Shown here piece after piece: positions 63,761 through 64,000 of a stretch of DNA of 64,000 bases. The notes under the pieces are model-generated. The model was not told where the DNA came from and searched no databases. It saw only the letters and a list, made by a program, of their open reading frames with translations. Each line of letters starts with the position of its first letter. Positions within the stretch are counted from its first letter, which is position 1. The stretch covers positions 19,138,685 through 19,202,684 of the forward strand of contig OZ038496.1 in the NCBI GenBank assembly GCA_964036315.1, given 5' to 3'. This DNA is from Acanthosepion esculentum. Its lineage: Eukaryota; Mollusca; Cephalopoda; Sepiida; Sepiidae. The translations under genes and the position numbers were made by a program.

Positions 63761-64000
63761 AATTAATCAACGATCCTTAGCTAAGAGTAAACGCTGTTAC
63801 ATAAGCTAGAGTGGCCAATCAAAAAACAAGTATAGGATGATTCGAAAAATTTGACAACTAAGCAAGGTTATCTAGATATTAAAAGATTTATAAAATTTGA
63901 AATTAAAATTAAAAGTAAAAAATTAAAAAATTAAAAAATTAAAATTACCTATTTAGAAATCTAAATCAGGTATTTCTTCACTTGCCTTATTTACTTTTCT
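63761..64000. other. Unassigned window end
   Basis: 63895-63945 is a simple AAATT-rich stretch; nothing else recognised. Confidence 0.4.

Overview
This window is eukaryotic, non-coding-dominated DNA: strongly AT-rich, with more than thirty long (TA)n arrays, no intact host gene that I can support, and layer upon layer of decayed transposable elements. The element mix (several non-LTR retrotransposon families, tRNA-derived SINEs, Penelope-like elements with GIY-YIG endonuclease, Helitron-like elements, TA-array-flanked dispersed repeats) fits a lophotrochozoan animal. A cephalopod mollusc is my best guess, partly because short SINE motifs look familiar, but no single-copy gene proves this.

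Layout. 0-15 kb: fragments of two LINE families, called here A (reads out as the C-terminal RT segment with an F/V-x-HIMRKEGLENL core) and B (C-terminal RT segment with a LWNSLP-like core), a tRNA-derived SINE inside a duplicated/inverted block at 1.4-2.2 kb, a Penelope-like (PLE) endonuclease remnant at 2.4-2.85 kb, a 91-bp minisatellite at 3.3-3.7 kb, and a SINE-like element nested in LINE A at 13.5-14.3 kb. 15.47-19.87 kb: a nearly complete Ty3/gypsy-like LTR retrotransposon on the minus strand, with both LTRs, PBS, PPT, a 5-bp target duplication (ATTCA), CCHC zinc knuckle, protease, RT and integrase remnants, inserted into a SINE. 20.8-22 kb: a LINE B copy split by a second SINE-like insertion with an 11-bp target duplication. 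22-37 kb: LINE B pieces, a U1-like fragment, hairpin (foldback) repeats, a Helitron-like element at 27.4-28.1 kb, pyrimidine tracts, two copies of a ~0.46-kb repeat lying between TA arrays, and a GC-richer LINE C RT remnant at 35.7-36.5 kb. 37-41 kb: TA arrays with higher-order structure, large palindromes, one containing a Tc1/mariner-like remnant. 41-56 kb: LINE A and B fragments, pyrimidine tracts, SINEs and more palindromes. 56.4-57.2 kb: second Helitron-like copy. 57.9-60.8 kb: two more PLE remnants on opposite strands with a 5S-rRNA-derived/tRNA-like composite between them. 62-64 kb: repeats carrying the best ribozyme candidates.

The most interesting signal is the number of hammerhead-ribozyme-like motifs (a CUGANGA box, stem II, a GAAA box, and in the better copies stem III, a UC cleavage position and stem I), found by eye about twenty times in several unrelated repeat families, often directly against TA arrays. 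The copy at 63029-63075 (minus) keeps every core position; the copy at 39342-39388 (minus) is the same ribozyme broken at the catalytic G12; the copies at 32.4 kb (plus) and 63.7 kb (minus) keep all three stems with decayed cores. Penelope-like elements are known to carry hammerheads, and three PLE endonuclease remnants are present here, so the likely reading is a genome seeded with PLE/retrozyme-type ribozyme repeats, now mostly decaying by CpG-type transitions. Nothing here was tested by search or folding software.
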